64,000 nt of DNA from LMUY01 sp965199095 (lineage in GTDB: Bacteria > Pseudomonadota > Alphaproteobacteria > Acetobacterales > Acetobacteraceae), in contig CBDAQM010000007.1 in assembly GCA_965199095.1 (NCBI GenBank), positions 310,001 to 374,000 on the forward strand, in the 5' to 3' direction. A model generated the notes under the pieces. It did not search any database. It saw only the letters and a list, made by a program, of their open reading frames with translations, and had not been told where the DNA came from. The stretch's first letter is position 1. Each line of letters opens with the position of its first letter. This document shows, piece by piece, positions 8,660 to 15,887 of the stretch. The translations under genes and the position numbers were made by a program.

Positions 8660-9880
8660 TTTTGAATTGCCGCTGTGGCTACCTCGCCAAGGCTGTTCAA
8701 CTCTAGAGATGAGCCATCTGCGACAGCGCCTCGAATCCGCCAAGAGCGGCGCGATATCGATCCTGGCTGAGGGTGGCGGTCTGATTGGCCTTGAGGATAT
8801 TGAACCCGAAGCTGCGCAATCTAGCGAATACGCCTGGGTTGCATCGTATCCGTGAACGGTCCTCGCCGAGGGTGACGTCGCGGGTGTAGTGGGAGGTTGT
8901 CTCGATGCGCCAATGGGCGCGGATGGCGTCTGCCGCTTGGGCGGCGGGAAGCGGTTGATTGGAGACGTAGAACGCAACTTCGCAGGTTCTGTCGAACAGC
9001 CCGGTCTTGGCGTTGCGCGTGTAGACGACACGCTCGACGCGGATAATGGCGCGGACATGATCCTGCCAGTCCGTGGCTTCGAAGTTTTGGGCGGGATCGA
9101 AGACCGTGACAGTGCGGTTTTCGTAGCGGTTGCGGCCTTTGTCATGGCTTTTGTAGGTGTTGAGCGGCTTTGCCGTATCGGCGATGGCGGTGATCGTCTG
9201 AAGCAGGGTCGGCTGGTTGGCCTTGACCTGTATGATCAGAGCGATGCCGGCCTGTTTGGCGACTTCGAAGTGTTTTTTTGACAGTGGAGCGCATCGAGCG
9301 TGACGAGGGTGCCGGCAGGGACCCCGAGTTCGGCGAGCAGCGTCTGGGCTGCGGGGATTTCATTGGATTTTCCGGCAATGCCGATGTGGGCCAAAACCAA
9401 GGACGTGTCGGTGGCGAAAGCGCTCAGCACTTGCGCAGCAAGGCGATCGTTGAAATTGTCGAAGCTGCCGCGAAGCGTCTTGCCGTCGAGCGCAATGCTG
9501 CGTGGCCCCGGTTGCGTGCACGCAGCCTGCAGCCGGGCAGCGTGTTGGCGGAACGCGGCTTCGACATCGGCAGGCGCAAGACCTTGGAGGATATAGCGAA
9601 TGGCGGTGTGGGCCGGCGCCCGGCGCCATGCGAGACCGAACGCGGCATTCAGTTTGGACCGATGCACGTCGATGAAGGTGACGATGCCGCGATAGGAGTT
9701 GCAGCCGGTCACGATCGCCAGAATGGAAAAGAGCAACACGTGGGGCAGCTTGTATTTTTGTCCCTGCCCGCGACGGGGATCGGGAACCTTTGACAGCATG
9801 GAGAGCAACGGCGCGAACTGGGACATGGCAACCTCACACTCGGTTGCCGCCCCAGGAGTCAGACATATTGTGATTCGGGA
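8660..9880 (-). mobile_element. ISAs1-family insertion sequence (boundaries approximate)
   Basis: Defined by the transposase above plus flanking noncoding sequence. I looked for terminal inverted repeats. The segments near 8656-8680 (CTTTCCGCAT...) and 9870-9890 (ATTCCCGAAT when read inward) resemble each other only weakly, so the ends are not established. I see no target duplication with confidence. Confidence 0.55.
8703..9826 (-). pseudogene. ISAs1-family transposase split by a -1 frameshift (possibly programmed)
   Basis: The N-terminal half (9826 down to 9236) reads MSQFAPLLSMLSKVPDPRRG, IALDGKTLRGS and TLVTLDALHCQK, the DDE-fold start of ISAs1 transposases. It then shifts frame at the run of seven A's (9273-9279, read on the minus strand). 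The -1 frame continues HFEVAKQAGIALIIQVK, HWRIETTSHYTRDVT and LGEDRSR, the conserved C-terminal catalytic part, to a TAG at 8703-8705. The total is about 374 residues, normal for the family. The C-terminal half has no in-frame ATG, GTG or TTG for some 140 codons, so it can be made only by frameshifting. The shift site is A_AAA_AAC in the correct register for -1 slippage. Either it is programmed, or one A was lost from an A8 tract. Confidence 0.88.
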
Positions 9881-9893
9881 ATCCTGTTTCTTA

Positions 9894-10632
9894 TCAGACA
9901 GTCCATTTCCCAGCGCAGGTGTGGCAAATCAGACTCAGTCGAACCTTGCCGCCAGGATTGAACAGCCTTGGGTAGCGGCCCAGTTCGGTGCCGGGGCGCA
10001 CGACGGTCTCATGCAAAATGCAATTTGACACCCGATGTTCTAATATGTCCGGAAGGCGTTCGGTTGACAATGCGACGATGAGGAGTTCGTCGACAATCGC
10101 AGCCGATCGCCCAAAGTTTTCAATCATGATGTGAGCGGCGAAGCGGGCGGTTGGGTCTGTCGGCAACGGCCTGCCACCGTATCCGACTGCACCAACGTGT
10201 TTTGCGGTTTGTATTCCCTCGATGTCTTTCACAAGAAGGATAGGCCGCTCAAGTCTGTTGAAGCTCCGTTCGGCTACGTCCGCCTGCAATCCGGCCGCTT
10301 GCGCTGCGGCTTCAGTGGCCTTGAGCTGGCTGTCCATCAGCTTGGCCTGTTCCTGAGCGATAGTCGCCTGGCGCTCCATGACGCTCGCTTGGCGCAAAGG
10401 CGACCCACACCTGTCCGCCGACAGCAACCAGGGTGAGAAAAGAGACGATCAGGTCGAATAGCATGCGGGTTGGAGTTGAGCGTGGAGCCAGATGCGGACT
10501 TTGAGTTACCTGGGTGTGGTGTCGCGCCGCGATGTTGTCCTGCCTCACCCAGACGGCCTCGGCGACAACGAGCATAAGCAGGACCATGGCCGTCGCTAGT
10601 GTCCGAGACTTCGGCCAGGACAACCGTCGCAT
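9894..10632 (-). pseudogene. Two-helix membrane protein with coiled region, frameshifted
   Basis: The first frame (10632 down) encodes MRRLSWPKSRTLATAMVLLM, a first hydrophobic segment, then a second one (LFDLIVSFLTLVAVGG) ending QVWVAF. The second frame resumes immediately as LRQASVMERQATIAQEQAKL, a charged helical stretch, followed by SFNRLERPILLVKDIE and a C-terminal beta-type domain ending in RLSLICHTCAGKW. Removing one T near 10396-10400 joins the frames into about 240 residues. The layout (two membrane segments, short coiled coil, 'RP(Y/I)' motif, cytoplasmic domain) is a common uncharacterised bacterial family. Its ATG lies one base after the TAG of the upstream gene, so the two were probably co-translated. 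Function unknown. Confidence 0.6.
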
Positions 10633-10633
10633 C

Positions 10634-11347
10634 CTACGTTCGCTTGGCCCGTCGCTTGGTCTTGATTAGGCTCTTAGCCCACTCGACCGGCTCGTGCTTC
10701 ACCCCGGCGGCGTCCACCACCTGCCCAATCTTCCCGATGTCATAGCACCGGTAATCCAGCCGCTTGCGTGCCCAGGCCTTGACGTAGCAGTGGCGAAGAT
10801 CAGATTTGTCGGGGTCAATGTCGAAGCCCATCACCGACAGGCGCACGTCTTCTGTCTTCAGGCCGTTCCGGTCCGTGTGGGTGATGGTCACCTCCTGCGT
10901 CACCTTGGCATCGGGGAAGCGGATCGGCGCATTGCAATCCAGCAGCACTGGCCGCGTCAGCCTGACGGACCGCATGTCGCCGGCGAGCCGCGCCAAGCCA
11001 ACTCCGCACCGGTCGAAATCGAGGTTGGAGACGGGGCCGGATAGCTCGCTGTTGCGGGTGATCCGGTATCTGCGTCGGCGTTCCGTGACGGCGTCAGTTC
11101 CGCCGATCGCCGTAACGGCAATGGAGCCGTCCGCCTCCTCCACTGCGAACACCTCGACGTGCCCTTCGAAGCTGGGAGCCTCTGGGGTGTCACCAGCTTC
11201 GATCGTACGCCCTTTGATGGCGCCGATGCATACGTCCTTCGGCGCGTTCGAAGCGCTGCCAACAGACGGCGCTTTAAACTGGTCAGGCGGAGGCTGCGCC
11301 GGGGATGACCCGCGCATGAGCGACGCCAGGAAGCTGAATAGTCCCAT
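10634..11347 (-). CDS. Hypothetical protein, possible ligand-binding C-terminal domain
   Basis: A 237-residue soluble protein I cannot name. The N-terminus (MGLFSFLASLMRG) is weakly hydrophobic and is followed by a proline-rich linker. The middle is rich in beta-type sequence and has a DPDKSDLRHCYVKAWARKRL stretch followed by a tyrosine/isoleucine-rich end. That last part faintly recalls the 'R-x-F-R-x-D-R-I' C-terminal signature of WYL-type domains, but I would not assign it on this alone. It ends one base before the start of the frameshifted membrane protein, so the pair was probably an operon. It lies in a region broken up by insertion sequences. Confidence 0.65.
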   Translation of the reverse strand: MGLFSFLASLMRGSSPAQPPPDQFKAPSVGSASNAPKDVCIGAIKGRTIEAGDTPEAPSFEGHVEVFAVEEADGSIAVTAIGGTDAVTERRRRYRITRNSELSGPVSNLDFDRCGVGLARLAGDMRSVRLTRPVLLDCNAPIRFPDAKVTQEVTITHTDRNGLKTEDVRLSVMGFDIDPDKSDLRHCYVKAWARKRLDYRCYDIGKIGQVVDAAGVKHEPVEWAKSLIKTKRRAKRT

Positions 11348-11463
11348 GGCTCAACGGTGCTGGGTTCTCTCACGGGAGTCCAGCCGGCTCGCACGGTCGG
11401 CGGCGGGCGGGAAGGGCTATGCCTTCGCCACCACCGGCAGGATCGCGAGGGCGAGGCGGCGGG

Positions 11464-11640
11464 TCATACTTTTTTCTGCTTACACGCTCGGCAGTTGCAG
11501 CCCGCCGAAGCGGGCACGTTATGGACAAGCCCGTGAAGCACTCCACCTTCGGCATCAAACCGATGGCTGATGACATCAAACAAGGTGGCCTTTCCGTTTT
11601 CATAATACTTGCGCAGCGCATAGGCGATCAGATCAGCAGT
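11464..11640 (-). pseudogene. C-terminal gene fragment cut by the IS66-family element
   Basis: Reading inward from the IS end, the frame is open for 58 codons: TADLIAYALRKYYENGKATL, then DVISHRFDAEGG and a cysteine-bearing end NCRACKQKK before TGA. It has good coding character but no start, and it begins exactly at the terminal repeat of the IS66-family element. It is therefore the surviving tail of a gene whose other part was lost. I do not recognise the family. Confidence 0.5.
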
Positions 11641-11673
11641 AATTGCTCACCTGGGGTAATTGCTCACCTGGGT
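11640..11673. repeat. Tandem duplication of the IS66-family terminal repeat
   Basis: TAATTGCTCACCTGGGG at 11640-11656 is followed directly by TAATTGCTCACCTGGGT at 11657-11673. The inverted partner, which reads GGTAATTGCTCACCCCGG on the minus strand, is at 13115-13132. Two copies of the element end lie side by side on the left and one on the right. Confidence 0.75.
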
Positions 11674-11755
11674 AGCCCCAGAGTTGGATCGGGGTGGGCC
11701 GTCAAGCCAGAGTTAACGGTTGACGTGACCACGAGCGACTCGATTCAAGCTCTGT

Positions 11756-13123
11756 GTGCCCCCCGGTATCGACCTCGCCAAGCTGAGCCACGCGGAGAAG
11801 GATGAACTGATCCTCTCGCTGTTGCCGTTGGTCGGTCGGCTGGAAGCGGCATTGGCGCGGATCACGGACCTGGAGAAGCGCCTGGCCGCCTATGAACGGC
11901 CGCCGAAGAACCCCGGCAATTCCTCGATGCCGCCGTCCAAAGGCCAAAAGCCCAATCGCGCCGAGGGCGACAAACCGCCCCGCAAAGGCCGGCCCGGCGT
12001 CGGGCGCATGCTGGAACCCAACCCTGATCGCGTGGTCGACGCCACCCTCGATGCCTGCCCGCATTGCGCCGCCAGCTTCCCGGCCGGGCAGCAGACGCCG
12101 CAGCAGGTCTATGACCGCATCGAACTGCCCCCCATCAAGCCCGACGTGACGCGCGTGCGCCTGTTCGGCGGCCGTTGCACGTGCTGCGGCGAGCGTGCCA
12201 CCGCCACCGCACCTGCGGGCTTGGAGCCCGGCTCGCCCTTCGGCCAATCGATCACCGCCCTGGTGGTGTATCTGCATTACGCACACGCCATCGGGCTGGA
12301 ACGCCTGTGCGCCCTGATGGCCGAGATGTTCGCGCTGACCATCAGCGAAGGCGCGATCAGCAACATGTTGGCGCGGTCGCGCGAGCCGCTGGTGGCGGCC
12401 GCCTCGACCATCCAGCAGGCGGTCGTGGCCAGCGAGGTGGTCGCCTCGGATGAAACCTCCGCCCGGGTGAATGGCCAGACCTGGTGGGAGTGGGTCTTCG
12501 TCGGCACACTGGCCGTGCTGCACGTCATCCGCCCCAGCCGCGGCAAGGCCGTCGTCCAGGAGGTGTTCGGCGCCGTCCAGCCGATGGTCTGGGTGTCCGA
12601 CATGCTCGGCAGCCAGCGCGGCCACGCGGTGCAATGGCAGGTGTGCCTGGCCCACCTGCTGCGCGACGCACAGTATGGCATCGAGTGCGGCGACACCGCT
12701 TTCAGTACGCCATTCAGACGCTTGCTGCTGCGCGCCATCGCCATCGGGCGACGACGCGACACGCTGAAAGACGCCACCCTGAAGCAATATCATGCCGACC
12801 TGGACCGTAGGCTCGACCGGATCATGGCGGCCGTGCCGGTGGGGGAGCCGGGCCGCAAGCTGCGCAAGCGCATCGCCGCCAACCGTGGTCACCTGTTCGT
12901 CTTCATGACAAACCGGGCCGTGCCCTACACGAACAACGTCTCCGAGCGGAACCTCCGCCCCAGCGTCATCTTCCGCAAGGTGACCAACGGCTTCCGCTGC
13001 GAATGGGGCGCCCACACCTACGCCGCGTTCCGCTCCATAGTCAGCACCGCCAAAGCCAATCGGGCACCCGTGCTCAACGCACTCCGCACCGCACTGCTCA
13101 CACCACTAACCTTGCCGGGGTGA
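11756..13123 (+). CDS. IS66-family transposase
   Basis: A 455-residue DDE transposase. After a leucine-rich N-terminal helix comes the hallmark PPKNPGNSSMPPSKGQKP, then a Cys4-type zinc knuckle (CPHC ... CTCCGERA). The catalytic core shows VVASDETSARV (first Asp), WVSDMLGSQRGHAVQWQ (second Asp), CLAHLLRDAQY and NNVSERNLRP (Glu). The start is GTG at 11756. A short upstream reading frame (VTTSDSIQAL) has a clear counterpart in the decayed sister copy at about 14.1 kb, so the original N-terminus may have been longer. The stop lies inside the right terminal repeat. It appears intact and could be active. Confidence 0.92.
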   Translation: MPPGIDLAKLSHAEKDELILSLLPLVGRLEAALARITDLEKRLAAYERPPKNPGNSSMPPSKGQKPNRAEGDKPPRKGRPGVGRMLEPNPDRVVDATLDACPHCAASFPAGQQTPQQVYDRIELPPIKPDVTRVRLFGGRCTCCGERATATAPAGLEPGSPFGQSITALVVYLHYAHAIGLERLCALMAEMFALTISEGAISNMLARSREPLVAAASTIQQAVVASEVVASDETSARVNGQTWWEWVFVGTLAVLHVIRPSRGKAVVQEVFGAVQPMVWVSDMLGSQRGHAVQWQVCLAHLLRDAQYGIECGDTAFSTPFRRLLLRAIAIGRRRDTLKDATLKQYHADLDRRLDRIMAAVPVGEPGRKLRKRIAANRGHLFVFMTNRAVPYTNNVSERNLRPSVIFRKVTNGFRCEWGAHTYAAFRSIVSTAKANRAPVLNALRTALLTPLTLPG

Positions 13124-13133
13124 GCAATTACCA

Positions 13134-14114
13134 TTATTGAGCAAGCCGTTGCACGTATGAAGTCACACTATGATGTCGCGGTGGATACCGAAGTCGAATA
13201 TCGCTTGTATCATCCTGATAGACGCTAAAACTGGGACGACTTGCCGTCCGAACTGGCGCGACGTACTTGCAGTCACGGAGTTGATGCGCCAGGCAGATCT
13301 GCCAGTCCGCGGCGTGCCCCTGCTGTGCGCTGTAGAGATCGGAGACCCAGATCGCTGGACGATGGCCATCCATTACCTCGCCGACGATTGCGGCGCCGCG
13401 GCTGTTGCGAATGACGTGGATCACCACCTCGCCGTTCTGGAATCCCTCCACCTGCTTTCCACCGATGCTGCGCATCGCCGGAACCTTGGCAGGCTCCGCC
13501 CAGTCCCAGCAGGTCTTTCCCGCCACGCGCACGGACGTCTCGTCGGAACACACCACGCGGGACCGCCGCAGCCGCGCAAGGATGGCGCTGACCTCGGCAT
13601 CGAAGCACGGCATGGCACGGCGGAATGCGGCATCCAAAGCGCCTTCACTGATGGCGAGGCTGAACAGTTCGGTCATCAGGCGGCTCAGGCGGCGATAGCT
13701 GATCGCGTGAGTGAAGCGTAGATAAATCGCCAGCGCCACGATGTTGAGGCTGAACGGAGAGCCTGGCTCCAGTCCGTCCGGTACCGGCGCCAGCGTGGTG
13801 CTGCCGCACTCCTGGCAGTGCCCGGCATATTGCTCCACGCGCGTCACCACCGGCTTGACCTTCGGCAGGTCGAACTTGTCGAAGCGCGCGGCCAGCGTTT
13901 GATCGTCGTCGTGGAATGCGGCCCGGCAGCGGGCGCAGCACATCGGACGGGCGATCACCGTCTCGTCGGGATGCTCCACCAACATGCGCCCGCCGCCTTT
14001 GCGCCCCAGGCTGCCCTTGCGCGGGCCTTCAGGCTTGGGTTTGTCCGCGCGGTGGGGCTTCTTGCCCTGCGAGGGCGGCGTCGTGCGAAAGGCCGGTGAG
14101 GTCGGGAAGCTCGG
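13134..14114 (-). pseudogene. Decayed IS66-family transposase (sister of the intact copy)
   Basis: The readable core is PPSQGKKPHRADKPKPEGPR, the zinc-knuckle CARCRAAF/CQECGSTT, VVCSDETSVRVAGKTCWDW, WVSDLYSAQQGHAADWQ and CLAHQLRDCKY. After that the sequence leaves the family (from about 13265) and lacks the final catalytic Glu region. The N-terminus has an internal deletion: the helical region is missing, and a TGA precedes SFPTSPAFRT at 14115. Sequence farther upstream (about 14130-14160, read on the minus strand) matches the leader of the intact IS. It is therefore a divergent copy of the same IS type in inverted orientation, truncated at both ends. Confidence 0.8.
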
Positions 14115-14222
14115 TCACCCGAAGCTTGAATCGTGGCCGCCGTGGTCACGTCAAGCGCTTTTCGACTCGGCAGGTTGCACGCCGTCGAGCGGGGGAGATG
14201 AGCAGCTACAAAGATCCTGATC

Positions 14223-15887
14223 CTATTCTGGTTTCCTGTGCTCGCACTCGAAGCCATACTCCGCCCGCGCCGCCTCCTGCGAGACGACCTCGTTCTCGAG
14301 ATCCTGCCGGATGAGCGCCGGGTCGCGCGCATGGGGGCTGCCCAGGCCGCCGCCGCCAGGTGATTTGATCACGATGCGCTCCCCCTTCGCTACCAGGTGG
14401 CGCCCCTTCCCCGGCAGGGTGCGGCCGGAGGACAGCCCGACATAGCCTGGTGCGCCGGTCCGCCCGCCGTCATAGCCGCGGGCCGGGTGGTCCACCCGCT
14501 CATAGGCGGTCCCGCAGGTGAAGACTTCGTCCAGGCTATTGCCGATCTCGATGTGCTGACCAAGCCCTCCACGCGTGGCGCCCGCGCCACCGGAATCCTC
14601 GCGGAGCTGCTTGCGCCAGAACACCAGCATGGACATCGACTCGAAGATCTCGATCGGGCCGCCGCGCACGCCGCTCGGGAACCCCGTCGCCGATAGCCCA
14701 TCCTGGGACGGCAACGCCCCCATCCCGCCCGTGGTGACGATGTTGACCAGGAAATCATCGCCCATCACGGGCGGGCTCTGCCGCGGACCGGATCCGTTGA
14801 TGTTCCACAACACGCCGGCGCCCTCGGCCGGCACCCGCTCCGGGATTGCTTGCCGCAGGCAACCGAACACCAAGTCCGGCAGCATCAGCCCGATCAGGTG
14901 GCGTTGCACCACCGCCACCGGCTTGACGGCGTTCACGATCGTGCCCACCGGCGCCGAAACCCGGCGCGGCTCGAGTGACCCGGCGTTGTTCGGGATATCC
15001 CGCGCCACGATGCAGCCCAGCGCATAAGACGTGTAGGCCAGCGTGTAGCAGAGCGGCACGTTGAAGTTGAACCGCACCATTCCGGACGAGCCGCCATAGT
15101 CCACGTCGATTCCCGTGTCGGACACCGTGAGAGCCGCTTTCAGCACCACCGGCTCCCCGTCCTGCCCGTCCAGCGTCAGCGTGCTGCGCCACGTGCCCTG
15201 CGGTAGCTCGCGGATCCGCGCCAGAACCGCCTCGCGCGACGCATCGATGATGTGATCGGATAGTGCGTCCAGCGTATCCAGCGCGAACTCGTCCATCATC
15301 TCGGTCAGCCGCTCGCAGCCGATCTCGTTACACGAGATGAGAGCGTAGGTGTCGCCTTCGGTCTCCACCGGCAGCCGGGTGTTGGAGCGGATCATCGCCA
15401 TCAGCGTCTCGTTCACCACGCCCGCCTCCACGATGCGAAGGATGGGGATGAACAGCCCCTCCATGAACACGTCCTGCGACGGTCCCATGTTGCGCATGCC
15501 GCCGATATCCATCAGGTGGCAGTTGCAGGCGAGCAGCCCGACGAAAGCGCCGTCGCGGAAACAGGGTGTGGTCGCGGAGAAGTCATTGGTATGCCCCGTG
15601 CCGATCCAGGGATCGTTGTGGATGAACACGTCGCCGGGCCGCATCGTCTCGGCAGGATGCTTGGCAAGCACGTGGCCGACCGCCAGCGCCATGGAGTTGA
15701 TGTGGCCCGGCGTTCCAGTGACAGCCTGCGCCATCATGCGGCCTTTCGCATCGAACAGCCCCGCCGCGAGGTCGCCGGACTCGCGCACGATGGTGCTGAA
15801 TGCCGTGCGCTGCAGCACCTGCGCCTGCTCCTCCACCAGGGCCAGGCAGCGGTTCCACATGATCTGCATCTCGATCAAGCTGCTCAT
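14223..15887 (-). CDS. hyuB: Hydantoinase B / 5-oxoprolinase beta-type subunit
   Basis: A 554-residue cytosolic subunit that works with HyuA to open hydantoin, oxoproline or related cyclic imide rings using ATP. It begins MSSLIEMQIMWNRCLALVEE and contains the family landmarks SGDLAAGLFDAKGRMMAQ, TPGHINSMA, GDVFIHNDPWIGTGHTNDF and, near the C-terminus, the glycine-rich SPGGGGLGSP. Length is typical. Its ATG overlaps the hyuA TGA (ATGA), so translation is probably coupled; the longer open frame upstream lies inside hyuA and is not used. It is the last gene of the seven-gene transporter-hyuAB unit. The exact substrate (5-oxoproline, N-methylhydantoin, other) cannot be read from sequence. Confidence 0.93.
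   Translation of the reverse strand: MSSLIEMQIMWNRCLALVEEQAQVLQRTAFSTIVRESGDLAAGLFDAKGRMMAQAVTGTPGHINSMALAVGHVLAKHPAETMRPGDVFIHNDPWIGTGHTNDFSATTPCFRDGAFVGLLACNCHLMDIGGMRNMGPSQDVFMEGLFIPILRIVEAGVVNETLMAMIRSNTRLPVETEGDTYALISCNEIGCERLTEMMDEFALDTLDALSDHIIDASREAVLARIRELPQGTWRSTLTLDGQDGEPVVLKAALTVSDTGIDVDYGGSSGMVRFNFNVPLCYTLAYTSYALGCIVARDIPNNAGSLEPRRVSAPVGTIVNAVKPVAVVQRHLIGLMLPDLVFGCLRQAIPERVPAEGAGVLWNINGSGPRQSPPVMGDDFLVNIVTTGGMGALPSQDGLSATGFPSGVRGGPIEIFESMSMLVFWRKQLREDSGGAGATRGGLGQHIEIGNSLDEVFTCGTAYERVDHPARGYDGGRTGAPGYVGLSSGRTLPGKGRHLVAKGERIVIKSPGGGGLGSPHARDPALIRQDLENEVVSQEAARAEYGFECEHRKPE

Larger units (their letters stand above)
11640..13132 (+). mobile_element. IS66-family insertion sequence, apparently complete
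   Basis: Bounded by the inverted terminal repeat GGTAATTGCTCACC on the left (inner copy from 11655) and its reverse complement ending at 13132 on the right. It encodes one intact transposase and lacks the small accessory genes (TnpA and TnpB types) of classical IS66 elements, as in the single-gene subgroup. It interrupts the minus-strand gene fragment to its left. Confidence 0.8.

Noticed and set aside
11640..14114. A composite transposon bounded by two IS66 elements
   Set aside because: The second copy is truncated at both ends and diverged, no cargo lies between the two, and no matching outer ends are visible.
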